Origin: Rana temporaria
Taxonomy: Eukaryota > Chordata > Amphibia > Anura > Ranidae
Assembly: GCF_905171775.1 (NCBI RefSeq)
Contig: NC_053489.1
Location: forward strand, 397,957,483 to 398,021,482
Length of the DNA: 64,000 nt
Direction: 5' to 3'
Shown here: positions 23,482-34,625 of the stretch, in pieces
How positions within the stretch are numbered: the first letter of the stretch is position 1
Layout: every line of letters starts with the position of its first letter
Position numbers and translations under genes: made by a program
The notes under the pieces: generated by a model
What the model saw: only the letters and a program-made list of their open reading frames with translations
Told to the model about the DNA's origin: nothing
Databases searched by the model: none

Positions 23482-23917
23482 TGCCTCGTTTCCACTGAGC
23501 GGAACGGTTCGGGTCGGTACAGTTTGGAAGGGTTAGAATGGTTTGGCCTATTCAGGTGAGCGTTTTCACTACAAGTCGGACCACCAGGGGCCATACAGGG
23601 TTCCTGAGACGACCAGAACCTGCTGTTGTTTGCAGGCATCCTTCTCCTATTATCTGGACTGAATGGTGACGTGGTGTTTGTTTTGCGCTTTCCTTTGACG
23701 TGAGCATTAACGTTTTTCTGTCCCCCAATCAATGGAATGTATCATGTAATGCTAGTAGCTCCGCCCTAACCATACCGTACCATTTTATATGGCCCCACAT
23801 CTGAAGCAGGACCCTGAATGGTGCGGTATGGTTCGGTTGCATGGGCCACTTTTTATAATGGAAACACTCAAAATAGCGTACAGTACCGAACCGATCCGCT
23901 CAATAGGAAATGAGAGG
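23482..23917. mobile_element. MITE with GCCTCGTTTCC termini
   Basis: The ends GCCTCGTTTCCACTGAGCGG and CCGCTCAATAGGAAATGAGAGG are imperfect inverted repeats that continue through GAACGGTTCGG/CCGAACCGATC. The target duplication is unclear. Confidence 0.55.
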
Positions 23918-24499
23918 TAATAATGTGAGGTAAGTACCCTCATATGCCTCAAGTCTACAGGACATGAGATGAAGGGAAATATCCCTAATGGGACACAAAT
24001 GGCAGAATAAAAAAAAATGACAGCAGTTGTAAGCCTCTTCTACTCTATCCAAAAGTAAAAAAGTTTAAGCTTTAGAATTAGCTAAATAGTAAAAATAGCT
24101 AAATAATGCATTAATATGCAGTGTTATTACTCTGAGAGTTAAGGGAAGTGATTAAATCTCACCACACAATGCTAAATGTTATGATTTTTCTTATAACTTC
24201 CACCCAATTGTTTTAATGAAATGTAATGAAACCACTTACCATTTTAAGTCCTGTGTAAATCAATGGGTCATATCAAGCCTGATGTCATTATAATTATGGC
24301 CAGCAGATGTCTCTCTCCTTTTTCCACAATTTCAAAATTCAGATTTTCCTCGCTCCCTGAATTTCTTTGGGAAGTATAATAAAAAGATCAGTATAATAAG
24401 TATAATAAAAAGATCACACCATGGTTATTTGTAACAAGATAACAAACATAAAATTATGCTTACATGGATCACTAAGTGCAATAGCTAGTGATATATATG
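23918..24499. other. unassigned AT-rich sequence
   Basis: Nothing recognisable is present. Confidence 0.35.
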
Positions 24500-24501
24500 T
24501 A

Positions 24502-25109
24502 CCGTATTTATCGGCGTATACCGCGCACTATTTTGCCCTGAAAATCAGGGCAAAATCGTGGGTGCGCGATATACGCCGATACCCGCTTTCCCGCCACGAG
24601 TTTTGAATACTGCGCCGGCATATACCGAGCGCAGTACACTCGTGTAACTTCGGGCAGTCTCGGCACCTCTCGCACTGACGTCCTGAGCGTACAGGACGTC
24701 AGCGCGACAGTTGCCAAGCCTGCCCGACGTTACACGAGTGTACTGCGCTCGGTATATGCCGGCGCAGTATTCAAAACTCGTGGCGGGAAACGAGCGGGAA
24801 GGACGTGAGGACGCCGGACCCGCCGAAGAGGACGCCGGACCCGCCGAAGAGGACACCCGACCCGCCGAAGAGGACACCCGACCCGCCGAAGAGGACACCC
24901 GACCCGCCGAAGACGGACGCCCGACCCGCCGAAGAGGACACCTGAAGCCGTAGATGGACGCCGGACCCTACGAGGCCGCCGATGAACGCCACGCAAGACA
25001 CCAAAACTGTAAGTACAAAAAAACAAAAAAACTTTTTTTCCACAGGAATTCGGGCCACTTTGGGGGTGCGCGGTATACGCGGGAGCGCGTTATACCGCGA
25101 TAAATACGG
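24502..25109. mobile_element. MITE with CCGTATTTATC termini, long palindrome and 21-bp minisatellite
   Basis: It starts CCGTATTTATCGGCG, ends CGCGATAAATACGG and is flanked by TA. Two arms of about 66 bp (24590-24655 and 24719-24787) are almost perfectly complementary. They include GTACACTCGTGTAAC and GTTACACGAGTGTAC around a second hairpin GACGTCCTG/CAGGACGTC. After them lie about six 21-bp units (GACCCGCCGAAGAGGACACCC type, 24813-24945). The repeats keep frames open on both strands, but nothing suggests a real protein. GC content is much higher than in the flanks. Confidence 0.65.
24813..24945. repeat. 21-bp minisatellite inside the MITE
   Basis: About six tandem copies of a GACCCGCCGAAGAGGACRCC-type unit. 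The unit length is a multiple of three, so the repeat stays open in translation. Confidence 0.85.
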
Positions 25110-25996
25110 TATGTACAAATTAATCTTCAATATTTGATATCACCTCCGTGCAGGGAACCCAGCAAAAATGGACTCTCAACAAATAATAGGATCCATACGA
25201 ATCAATGGGTCATATCAAGCCTGATGTCATTCCAGCTGTGGCCACCAGATGCCTCCTTCACACATTACTTTTTATGTGCTTTTTTTATTTATTTATTTTT
25301 CAAATTCTAATTTAAAAAACCCAAGCAACAAGTGGACTACTGCTGGTATCTAACAAATACTGTAAATATACTGTTGCACTGTAAATACTGCAACTATGCT
25401 AAAATCACAAACGTGTTCAATTTAGTCTGAGTTTTCTGTAATCTACTGTAGCCAGAATTGGGTTATAAATTAGCCTCAATCATTATCAGAGCTCAATTAA
25501 AATTTGAAGGGTACAATCATCCAAAACAGTAAATATGGAGGGAGAGGAAGGAGGGAAATAGGGACAGTTGCTTAAGCTGTCTACTATGGACAATCTCTGC
25601 ACCAACCACAGTGTTTGATTATCATTAAATATTCATTTATTACATATAAAAACATAAATCACAACATTAATTATCAAAACAATAGCGGAAGGTCAATACA
25701 GCAATACAATACTTGTAGACTTCCAGACTGATAACTGGTTAAAGAGTATGTTCACAGACTTTTACAATCCTCAACACCACTTCTTAAGGAGGATAAATCT
25801 ATAAAGATAAATGGTATGAATCAACGATCATAAAAAAATATACATCTGATATGATTTATCAAACAGCTTATACAATGGATATAACATGACAGCAAATGTA
25901 AATAAAGGACTTACCAATGACTCTATGACCAAGCAAATACATCAGCCACCAAAAACTCCTCCTGTGGTGGACATGGGGAATTAATTAAAGAAGGTG

Positions 25997-25998
<2 letters not shown>
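25110..25998. other. unassigned AT-rich sequence
   Basis: The phrase AATCAATGGGTCATATCAAG at 25200 repeats one at 24258, a small dispersed duplication. No gene is visible. Confidence 0.35.

Positions 25999-26089
<91 letters not shown>
25999..26089. repeat. (TA)n microsatellite
   Basis: About 45 uninterrupted TA units. Confidence 0.95.
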
Positions 26090-26092
<3 letters not shown>

Positions 26093-26104
26093 ATAGATGT
26101 ATAT

Positions 26105-26460
26105 ACAAGTAGGGACTCATAAAAGAAGGGGGAGAAGATGGGCAAGAAGAATAAAGGGGACAGGGGATGCAGGGGACGTGGGGGTGGGGAAGCACACAGG
26201 GAAGGGGGGATTGAAAAAGGGAGGGAGAAGGAAAAGAGGGGAGGGGGGAAGGTGGGGAAAGGAAATGGAATGGAAGGGAGAGGAAGAAGGGGAAGGGGAA
26301 GGGGGTGGTGTTTGATGAGAGGAGGGGGAGGGGAAGTAAGTAGAGGGGAGGAGGGGGAAAAGGGAAAGAAAAGTGGAAGGGTAAAAAGAGGGCGAGAAAG
26401 AACAAGGAAAAGGGAAGGAGGGGAAAGAAAAAGATGAAGGAAAAAAAGGGGGGAAAAAAT
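26105..26460. repeat. purine-rich (GGGGAAR)n low-complexity tract
   Basis: G and A make up nearly the whole + strand here. A long minus-strand open frame (proline/serine/phenylalanine-rich) and two plus-strand frames are products of this bias and are not called as genes. Confidence 0.85.
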
Positions 26461-26695
26461 CGTATAGTGAAATACATACCTATCCAGTCACAATAGAGAT
26501 GTGAAATAATGCCATGGGGGGGGGGAGAGAAACCGGAGGCCAGGAACAAATCTAGTTCACATAGATGATGTCAAAGGTAAATCGCCTTGATGACCTTGCT
26601 GTACAGCTGTTATGTGACTGTATCCATACAAATGGACAGTATTGCAGCCAGGTAATCTGCATTGCTGAGTAGAGGTTGCATATCAGCAAAGTGGC

Positions 26696-27026
26696 TGTCA
26701 GAAACCATGAATCAGACCGAAACAGAAGTACAGTTAAACCACACGTGTTTAATAATAAAAGTAAATAGAACAATGTAGTCAAAACAAAGTTCGGTAACCA
26801 GAACGGATAGTCAGGCAAGCCAGGTATCAGCATAGTGGAACAGCAAGCAGGATCTGGAGCCAGAAGCAATGTCAGCCAAGCAAGTCTTTAACAGGAAAGC
26901 AGTAGAGTCTCTGTGATGTTGACCAATGCGAAGGCAGAGATCATCTGGGCTGGACAGCTTAAGTAGGCACTAGGCAGGACTGAAGAGTCAGCTCAGAGTA
27001 GGAAGGGCTGAGCCCAACCCTTGAAA
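26696..27026 (-). mobile_element. Ty3/gypsy LTR (3' LTR of the element on the minus strand)
   Basis: It begins TGTCAGAAACC and ends near GCCCAACCCTTGAAA on the + strand, and lies directly beyond the end of the pol reading frame on the minus strand, where a 3' LTR is expected. A GAGGAGGGGG purine tract on the minus strand beside it (27030-27045) fits a polypurine tract. Other copies: 16055-16148 plus 19045-19400, and 32994-33146. Confidence 0.65.
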
Positions 27027-27136
27027 GTACCCCCTCCTCAACAACCCCTCCCACACAGAGGACCATCAGGCTTGAGGGAAAAAACATCTATGGAAATCAC
27101 GTAGGAGGACAGGGGCATGTAACGTCTGAGGATGAG

Positions 27137-27865
27137 TGTCACGATCGCTACCGTGCCAAACAGACAGCGAGGCGTGGTCACGCCCCAAGTGGCTCTGGGT
27201 GGGATTGAACCCAGGACTTCTCCATTGCTGCTCCAGGTCTTTGCCTCTGAGCCACTTCTCAAGTTGATATTCTGCTTGCTGTCCATCAAAGCCTGGTTCT
27301 GAACTATGTGCTGATTGCCTGTCTTTGGATCTCCCTGCAATCTGCACCTGCCTATCCTGGTCCAGCTGAGGCAGGTTACCAAATCAACCAGGGTATAAAG
27401 CACTGCCTCACTCTGAGGGATTTGTCAGTTCATTGTTCTCTGATGGTCCTGTCTGTACCAACGGTTCCTGTGTTCCTGTGGTTGTCTTCAGCCTACAAGA
27501 CTGACTCCGGCTTCTGACCCTTTTGGCTTATGTACCCTGGAATGCTGCTGCCTCCTGCCCTTTGACCCCGGCCTGTACTTTCGGATTTTCCCTGCCTTCT
27601 CCAGCCCTTGACCCACGGCTTGTGCCCCGGACTTGTCTTTGATTCCTGTCTGCAACCCTGAACTTTCCGTCAGTAGTTACCTGACTCTCTCTGGAATCCT
27701 GGACCACGGCTATACTTCGGCTATTCTTGGCAAATCCCTATCAAGCCCCCGTGCACAGACTCACAGCCCAGGTAGTGTCTTACCTTATTACTGTGGGCTG
27801 TGTGTACCTGCAAGGGTGAGCTTACAAATCTGCAAAATGGACTCCACTCAAGGTAAGCCCTTACA
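27137..27865. mobile_element. solo LTR, TSD ATGAG
   Basis: It starts TGTCACGATCGCTACCG and ends AAGGTAAGCCCTTACA. A perfect 5-bp duplication ATGAG lies at 27132-27136 and 27866-27870. TG...CA ends and a 5-bp duplication fit a retroviral-type LTR, here gypsy. No internal region remains. It interrupts the tail of the older pol frame. Confidence 0.8.
27189..27255 (-). other. tRNA-like sequence inside the solo LTR
   Basis: On the minus strand GTGGCTC and GAGCCAC pair as a 7-bp stem around 53 nt that include an A-box-like TGGCTCAGAGG and a B-box GGGTTCAATCCC. The other arms do not fold into a normal cloverleaf, so it is a tRNA relic or mimic and not a tRNA gene. Confidence 0.45.
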
Positions 27866-28123
27866 ATGAGACCCAAGAGCGTTCCTGTGGACCGTACCCT
27901 TTTCAATGCACCAGGTACTGTATGCACCCACGGAACTTACAGGAGTCAATGATGGACTGTACTTCATACTCCTCATGGTTCTCAACCTGTACAGGGTGAG
28001 GACATGGCACTGAGGTGGTAAAGCGGTTGCAGACCAAAGGTTTTAATAAGGAGACATTAAATACATTTGAGATACGCATATTAGAAGGAAGGTGTAACGC
28101 GTAAGCCACTAGGTTAATACTGC

Positions 28124-28663
28124 TGTCAGGGTTCAGTTCACCTGCTGGTGGCACTGGGGTTCACTTTGCAGATGGCTGCAGTTCCAGTGTCCACCAGAAG
28201 GTGTCTCCCAGAAGCTAGCAGGTTCTGATCATCCACACCTGGCTCCAGCTGCTAGGTGGAAATTTAAGGCTGCTTCTCCCTTCCCCCAGGGCGTCACTAT
28301 CCTGTCTGCTTGCCTCCTTGCTACCAGCTTGTGCCTGATAAGTCTCCTGAACCTTCCAGTGTCCTGATGTGTCCTGCACCCCTCTGCCTTGTTCCATGCC
28401 CTTGTACCCAGTAGTGTCCCCTTCCTTGCATCCCTGTTGCCTTTGTCCCTTATGTTGTAGATATTGTATATAGATAGCAGTTTGGTTCATTAGTTATTCT
28501 TGTTCTTGTTTGCTGGAGTGGTTTATGCTTTCACTGGTTGCTGTGTATGTTTATTGGTGTGTGTTCACTGTAAAAAAAAATCTCTTTAATGATAAATACT
28601 TTGTTTGGTCTCAGTTCCCTTATGTAGCTAAGTGTCTGGTGGTCTTAGCTGCTGACCCTTACA
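28124..28663. mobile_element. solo LTR, TSD ACTGC/CCTGC
   Basis: It starts TGTCAGGGTTCAG and ends GCTGCTGACCCTTACA. The 5-bp flanks ACTGC (28119-28123) and CCTGC (28664-28668) match at four of five positions. It separates the ILRR and INLVAY codons of the gypsy pol relic, so it inserted after that element. Confidence 0.7.
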
Positions 28664-28755
28664 CCTGCGAAGAATACGGAAAGGCCCAATAAACCGAGGA
28701 ACAAACTTCAAAGAGGGAACACGAAGTCAGTGGTTGCAACATGACAGCCAGACCC

Positions 28756-29489
28756 TGTCCCCAAATATAGTGAAAATAAGGGGCGCTGTGCCAAAATTAA
28801 TATACATTTATAGTAGATATACAGTGATTGTAAGTGTAAATCTTATATTATATATCATGCAATTAAAATTCTATCAACAAATCCTGAATGAAAAAAATCC
28901 TGAATGAAAAAAATATATATATAAAGGAAAACGCAGTCCCAAAGTGCTGAAATACAATTGCAAAAAAAGTCCAGTCACGAAATATTGATTGCAAAGTGAT
29001 GTGATTTCCACACTACTGATAGTTATCCTTCACCAGATTAACAACACCCAAAGTGACCGGTATTAAAATCTGCTTACCAGATGTATTTGACTTCTTTCAT
29101 TAAAAAGAAAGTCAAATATCATGTGTATGACTTGGAGATATGCACCGGAACCCTCTTCCTCAGAGTTGCAGGTAGGATATATGCAAAAAATATAGGACAT
29201 CCATAGTATAATACTGTTTATTTAAAATATGTTTAAAAAGAATATAGCCGAGTGGCTCCTTACATTTAGGGGCTGCCGGCCTGTCACAATGGATAAGGCT
29301 GGATCAAACTCGCATCCACCTCCGTGGATGGCATGGGCTCCACTGACCACAGGAGACAACCAGAGGACCGGATATGGCGTAAGACAGGTACCGGTAACTG
29401 GAGCAGCCACAGTGGGAGATTGCAGGTGAGCCGTTTGTAACGCCATGGCAAACTGATCCATGCGGTGATCCTGTGGGTGTTCGCGGCAA
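28756..29489. other. unassigned non-coding sequence
   Basis: A direct echo AATCCTGAATGAAAAAAAT occurs near 28882-28915. No gene is visible. Confidence 0.35.
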
Positions 29490-32400
29490 GTTCGTGTGAA
29501 CTTTAGAACCCTGTTAAAGTCTATGGGACTCGAACGTTTGAAATCTAAAGTGCTAATTTTAAAGGCTGATATGCAAGTTATTGTCAAAAAAGTGTTTGGG
29601 GGCCTGGGTCCTGCCCCAGGGGACATGTATCAATGCAAAAAAAAGTTTTCAAAACTGCAGTTTTTTCAGGAGCAGTGATTTTAATAATGCTTAAAGTGAA
29701 ACAATAAAAGTGTAATATTCCTTTAAATTTCGTACCTAGGGGGGTGTATAGTATGCCTGTAAAGTAGCGCTTGTTTCCCATGCTTAGAACTGTCCCTGCA
29801 CAAAGTGTAATTTCTGAAGGAAAAAAAGTCATTTAAAATCACTCGCGGCTATAATGAATTGTCGGCCCTTCAGGTCTGGTATGGATATTAAGGGGAACCC
29901 CGCGTCAAATTTAAAAAGAAATGTCGTGGAGTTGCCCTCAAATTCACACCAGACCCTTTATCCATGCACACAACCTGGCAGGCCGCAGAAAAAAAAGGGG
30001 GGGACGAGAGAGCGCCCCCCCCTTCTGAACCGTACCAGGCCACATGCCCTCAACATTGGGAGGATGCTTTGGGGGTCTGTGACCCCTCAAAGCACCATGT
30101 CCCCATGTTGATGGGGACAAGGGCCTCATCCCCCACAACCCTTTCCCGGTGGTTGTGGGGGTCTGCAGGTGGGGGGCTTATCGGAATCTGGAAGACCCCT
30201 TTAACAAAGATATGAGGGAACATCTGCTGGGTGTCCGCGACACGGGGGGGTCCGCAGCCTTGGTGCTGCTGGACCTCGCCGCGGCGTTTAATACCATCGA
30301 CCATTCTATCCTTCTCTCTAGAATGCAATCCTTATTTGGCTGTGAGGACTCAGTGTTAAATTGGATTAGATCCTTCTTGTCCGAAAGAACGCACTCCATA
30401 AAAATGGAGTCGTCCCGCTCAAACACCCGGCCATTGACCTGCGGGGTACCTCAGGGCTCTGCCCTTTCTCCCTTATTCTTTTACTGCTATTTGTGCCCAC
30501 TTGTCGACCTCATTACCAGCTATGGTCTAGGCTGCCAGATCTACGCGGATGACACGCAGGTCTTGGCAGACCTTGCAAGTGGACCTAATATGCCTGACCA
30601 GCTGAATAAGGGACTATTTAACATCCAACAATGGATGGACACAAACAGGCCTTAACGCCGACAAAACTGAGCTTTTGCTGATCGGCCCACAGGCCAATTC
30701 TACCTTCTTACCTGCCTGGCCATCCTCGTTCGGCCCTGCCCCAACTCCAGCTAAGCAGGTTAAAAATCTGGGTATCTTTTTTGATGCTGAACTAAGCTTC
30801 ATACCTCACGCAAAATATTGCATAAAATCAGCCAACTACCATCTGCAATTATTACGAAAAATAAAGAATCTTTTCACTCAGAACAACCGTATGATCTTAG
30901 TTCATGGACTTATGCACACTAGGTTAGATTGCTCTAACGTGTTCTTTCTAGGGCTCCCACAGAAGTGAACAAAACGGTTGCAGATCACACAGAACCATGC
31001 GGCAAGACTAGTCACAAACTGCCCAAGGCGGAATCACATCTCCCCGGTGCTAAAGGATCTAGACTGGCTCCCGATAGCAAAACGGGTCAAGTTCAAGGCT
31101 CTCTGTCTGGTGTTTCGGGCCTATTGGCCCCCTTGTAGGGATAGGCTCCTTGTGTCCTGCCCTCCCTTTTTATATTTCTGTTTACTTCTTGCTTGTTCCC
31201 CTCTTTTACTTGGATGTCCTAGTCTCTTCTCTTTGCTCCTGGGAACTGGATACCCCCAGCTTGTTGGTAAACGCTTAGACGCGAGTTTCACAACTCGCAT
31301 TCGGCGCTCTATAAGCATTTAATCCAATCCAATCCCAGCCCGCCCCCCCCTATGTGAATTGGTAATGGGGTACATTGTACCTCTACCATTTCACAAAGAA
31401 AGTGTAACAATTGTAAAAAAAATTATAATTACAGCAGTGGTAATTCACTCTCGGTCCAATGCTGTCGGTATCCTGCGATGGGTGATCTCCCCTCCGGGGG
31501 TCCAGCGATGAGAAGATCTCCTCTTCATCTAGGTCCAGGATCCATCGATGAGATGTCCATCCAGCGCACGCATCACCTGTCTCCACCAGAGACAGCCCGG
31601 GAATGACGTGGCTTTAGCCAGTGACAGCTCTTATGTAGGTGAGGGCGGGGCCACCCATTACGTGACCCTGCCCCCCTCTGATGTAACGCAGGTACATAAG
31701 AGCTGTCACTGGCTGAAGCCGTGTCATTCCTGGGCTGTCTCCGGTGGAGACAGGTGATAAGCTGCGCTGGATGGACATCTCATCGCTGGATCCTGGACCT
31801 GGATGAAGAGAAGATCTTCTCTTTGCTGGATCCCGAGAGGAGATCACCCATCGCAGGATACCAACATCGTTGGAGCAGAGACCGAGAATGGATTACCACC
31901 TCTGGAATTTTTTTATTTTTAATAAAGGACTTTCCCAACGGTGTCTTTTTTTTTTTTTTTTTTACAATTGTTACATTTTCTTTGCTAAATGGTAGAGGTA
32001 CAATGTACCCCATTACCAATTCACATAGGGGGGTGGGATCTGGGGGTCCCCTTTGTTAAAGGGATATTCCAGATTCCGATAAGCCCCCCGCCTGCAGACC
32101 CCCACAACCACTGGGCAAGGGTTGTGGGGATGAGGCCCTTGTCCCCATCAACATGTGGACATGGTGCTTTGAGGGATCACAGACCCCCAAAGCATCCTCC
32201 AAATGTTAAGGGCATGTGGCCTGGTACGGTTCAGGAGGGGAGGAGCTCTCTTGTCCCCCCCTCTTTTCCTGCGGCCTGCCAGGTTGCGTGCTCGGATAAA
32301 GGGTCTGGTGTGGATTTTTGGGGGGAACTCGACTCCATTTTTTTTTTACATTTGGGGTGGTGTTCCCCTTAAAATCCAGACCTGAAGGGTCTGGAATGAA

Positions 32401-32990
32401 TATTTGGGGGGAACGCCACATCATTTTTTATTTGACGTGGGGTTTCCCTTAATATCCATATCAGACCTGAAGGGCCTGGTAATTGAATTTTGGGGGACCC
32501 CCACGCTTTTTTTTTATGAATGACTTTTCTCTGTATTGCCGGGAGCCGACAATTCATTATAGCCACGAGTGATTTTAAATGACTTATTTCCTTCATAAAT
32601 TACATTTTGTGCAGGGACAGTTCTAAGCACAGGAAATAAGCGCTACTTTACAGGCATACTATACACCCCCCCCCCCCAGGTATGAAATTTAAAGGAATAT
32701 TTCAATTTTATTGTTTCACTTTAAGCATTATTAAAATCACTGCTCCCGAAAAAAACTGCAGTTTTTAAAACTTTTATTGCATTGATACATGTCCCCTGGG
32801 AAAGGAACCCGGGTCCCCATACACTTTTTAGGACAATAACTTGCATATTAGCCTTTAAAACTTTAGCACTTTCGATTTCAAACGTTCGAGTCCCATAGAC
32901 TTTAACAGGGTTCTAAAGTTCACACAAACTTTTGGTCTGTTTGCAGGTTCTGATGTGAACCGAACGGGGGGGTGTTTGGCTCATCCCTAA
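29490..32990. repeat. giant foldback repeat (about 2.4 kb without its LINE insertion)
   Basis: The left arm (about 29490-30209 plus 31337-31660) and the right arm (about 31670-32990) are inverted copies. Examples: ACTTTAGAACCCTGTTAAAG at 29500 against CTTTAACAGGGTTCTAAAGT at 32898; GTTATTGTCAA at 29578 against the complement near 32833; GGTACATTGTACCTCTACCA at 31370 against the complement near 31990. The centre lies near 31665 (GACAGCTCTTATGTA...TACATAAGAGCTGTC). No coding sequence belongs to it. The extreme right end is GTTTGGCTCATCCCTA; the left end is truncated. Class is unknown. Related copies: 2185-3245 and 58095-58424. Confidence 0.7.
30210..31336 (+). pseudogene. L2/CR1-type LINE reverse transcriptase relic, 5'-truncated
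   Basis: The frames encode a vertebrate L2/CR1-group reverse transcriptase: ALVLLDLAAAFNTIDHSILL (motif A, usual form AFDTIDH, with D changed to N), GVPQGSALSPLFF (motif B), IYADDTQV with the catalytic YADD at 30542-30553, then LNADKTELLLIGPQ, VKNLGIFFD and, after a stop near 30966, QNHAARLVTNCPRR and LKDLDWLPIAKRVKFK. One frameshift near 30650 and the TGA near 30966 disable it. The 3' end is a short AATCC repeat (31320-31336) typical of LINE tails. It lies within the left arm of the foldback repeat and is therefore younger than it. Confidence 0.85.
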
Positions 32991-32993
32991 TTT

Positions 32994-33146
32994 TGACCAA
33001 GGCGAAGGCAGAGATCATCTGGGCTGGACGTCTTAAGTAGGTAGGACTGACGAGCAGGAAGTCATCAACAGGTGAGTCACTGTGGAGAGATAGATGCTGG
33101 CAAGTAGCTGACAGCTGAGTGGGAAAGGCTGAGCCTGGCCCTGACA
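32994..33146. mobile_element. gypsy LTR fragment
   Basis: GACCAAGGCGAAGGCAGAGA through GGCTGAGCCTGGCCCTGACA matches the distal parts of the LTRs at 19238-19390 and 26920-27015. The proximal half is missing, and the foldback repeat abuts it. Confidence 0.55.
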
Positions 33147-33629
33147 GTGGCTTTTTGGCAATTTAAATGGCCGACAAAGGGCCATGTAAGGGTTTGGTAC
33201 ATACCTTGTTATGTTGGTCTCTGGCTTCCCCCCTGGACTAAACCATCTGCACTGCCCACGAGTGGGCAAAAGCCTGCTTATGAGCTCCCCAACCCGGATG
33301 GCGTTAGGTGCTGCCCACACGTTGCCGGAATAACGGCGCATGATGTCACTGGGTCAGAACACCCGCACAGCGCATGTGTGATCTATGCTAGAGCGCAGCA
33401 TGCACCATGTAAGTCAATTGGGCGGGAGGCCCAAAACCACAACGCCGCAAGCATGGCCCGTCAAATACAGACCACGCCTGCCAGGGAGGCAGGAAAATAG
33501 CGTAGCGGCTATATATAAAGATACACAAATTAGCCACAATTTTTGTACAAACATAAGATACTATAGTAATTCTAACAGATGATACTGATAGAAGAATATT
33601 ATTTAAAAAAAGAGATGAAAAACAAAGAC
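33147..33629. other. unassigned, relatively GC-rich
   Basis: No domain, repeat end or RNA is recognised; it may be untranslated sequence of the neighbouring Penelope-like copy. Confidence 0.3.
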
Positions 33630-33633
33630 ATTT

Positions 33634-34100
33634 TTATTCTAGATTAAAAATCAGCAACCAGACAATCGTAAAATAAAATACAGAACGTGGCATGACGTAA
33701 TTGGTCTTGTTCAGGCCTGGGGGGATAGTGGCATTGAGACGTTCAATCCACATCGCTTCTCTTTGTAGTATGGATCTATCCCAATCACCCCCTCTTGGGC
33801 TCGGGTGGACAACCTCAAGGACAAAGAACCTCACTGCAATCGAACTTGTGGTGCAAGCCAATGTGTCGGCCTATAGTAGTTAATTTACCGTTGCCCGAAT
33901 TATATAAACATATAGTGCCTGTCCATACTATAAACAGATTGTCAATATATCTATACCAAAGTAAAATGTGGTCAAAAAAAGGAGACAATTGCTCTTCAGA
34001 GGTTATAACTCGTTCCCAGCCACTAAGATACAAATTGGCATATAAGAGAGCACATGACATCCCCATAGCGACTCCTTCAGTCTGTAAGTAGTATTGGTTA
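33634..34100 (-). pseudogene. Penelope-like retroelement fragment (RT end and GIY-YIG-side end)
   Basis: On the minus strand, YYLQTEGVAMG and YANLYLSGWE are followed by the reverse transcriptase catalytic region WYRYIDNLFIVWTG. The normal YIDD box is YIDN here, so the second aspartate is lost. Further on, FVLEVVHPSPRGGDWDRSI and LQREAMWIERLNATIPPGLN match the C-terminal endonuclease part of Penelope-like elements. The stretch between the two (linker and most of the endonuclease) is deleted. The upstream reverse transcriptase was cut away at the TTAA element starting at 34101. Confidence 0.85.
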
Positions 34101-34315
34101 TTAACCACTTGATTACTGGGCACTTAAACCCCTCTCCTGCCCAGACCAATTTTCAGCTTTCGGCACTGTCGCACTTTAAATGACAATTGCGCGGTCATGC
34201 AATACTGTACCCAAATGACATTTTTATCATTTTTTTCCCACAAATAGAGCTTTCTTTTGGTGGTATTTGATCCCCTTTGCGGTTTTTATTTTTTGTTAAA
34301 AAAATCTGAGTTCTG
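34101..34315. mobile_element. 5' fragment of the TTAACCACTTGA element family
   Basis: TTAACCACTTGATTACTGGG then CAGACCAATTTTCAGCTTTC and CTTTCTTTTGGTGGTATTTG match 46467-46640 of the full-length member. It breaks off near 34315. Confidence 0.65.
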
Positions 34316-34625
34316 TCACACAGGTGCTCCTCCAAGGTAATGGACGATCACCTCAGAGCGTGCGACCTTGCAGCTAAGCTTGGTCTGTGCATGCTTATGA
34401 ACCACACCTGGGTTCTATTGGGCAATCCTGGGATCCAGGTCTCCTTAGTATATGTTCCAGATTATAGAAGATAGAAAAAAAACTGATGGTGCAAGTAAAG
34501 TTTTTAAAGGTTTATTAAGTAAAGAAATCCCCTGCCGGGGTACTCACACAGCATGGGTGCGGAAGTACACCACTCAAACAGGCCCGTAATGATGTACAGA
34601 GATCGGGATATGGTAAACTCCTCCT
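34316..34625. other. unassigned non-coding sequence
   Basis: Nothing recognisable is present. Confidence 0.35.

Larger units (their letters stand above)
27030..28755 (-). pseudogene. Ty3/gypsy pol C-terminus with chromodomain, interrupted by two solo LTRs
   Basis: Read on the minus strand, the 3' part of a chromovirus-type gypsy pol is visible. KFVPRFIGPFRILRR (near 28715-28670) is followed, after an inserted LTR, by INLVAYALHLP, FNVSLLKP and then the chromodomain EEYEVQSIIDS...QYLVH*KGYG (about 28000-27885). In the chromodomain the expected tryptophan codon is TGA, a premature stop. After a second inserted LTR come SWVSSSDV, and in another frame HAPVLLRDFHR and FSLKPDGPLCGRG, the usual tail of this family. 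Integrase core, RNase H and reverse transcriptase are absent. Chromodomains are known to steer integration to particular chromatin. This copy is dead. Confidence 0.85.

Noticed and set aside
25923..26549. 208-codon proline/phenylalanine/serine-rich frame on the minus strand
   Set aside because: It spans a (TA)n repeat and a purine-rich tract; the composition fully explains it.
27189..27255. functional tRNA gene
   Set aside because: D and anticodon arms do not form and the sequence lies inside an LTR.
29118..29170. hammerhead-like CTGAGGAAG on the minus strand
   Set aside because: The GAAA block and the cleavage triplet are missing.
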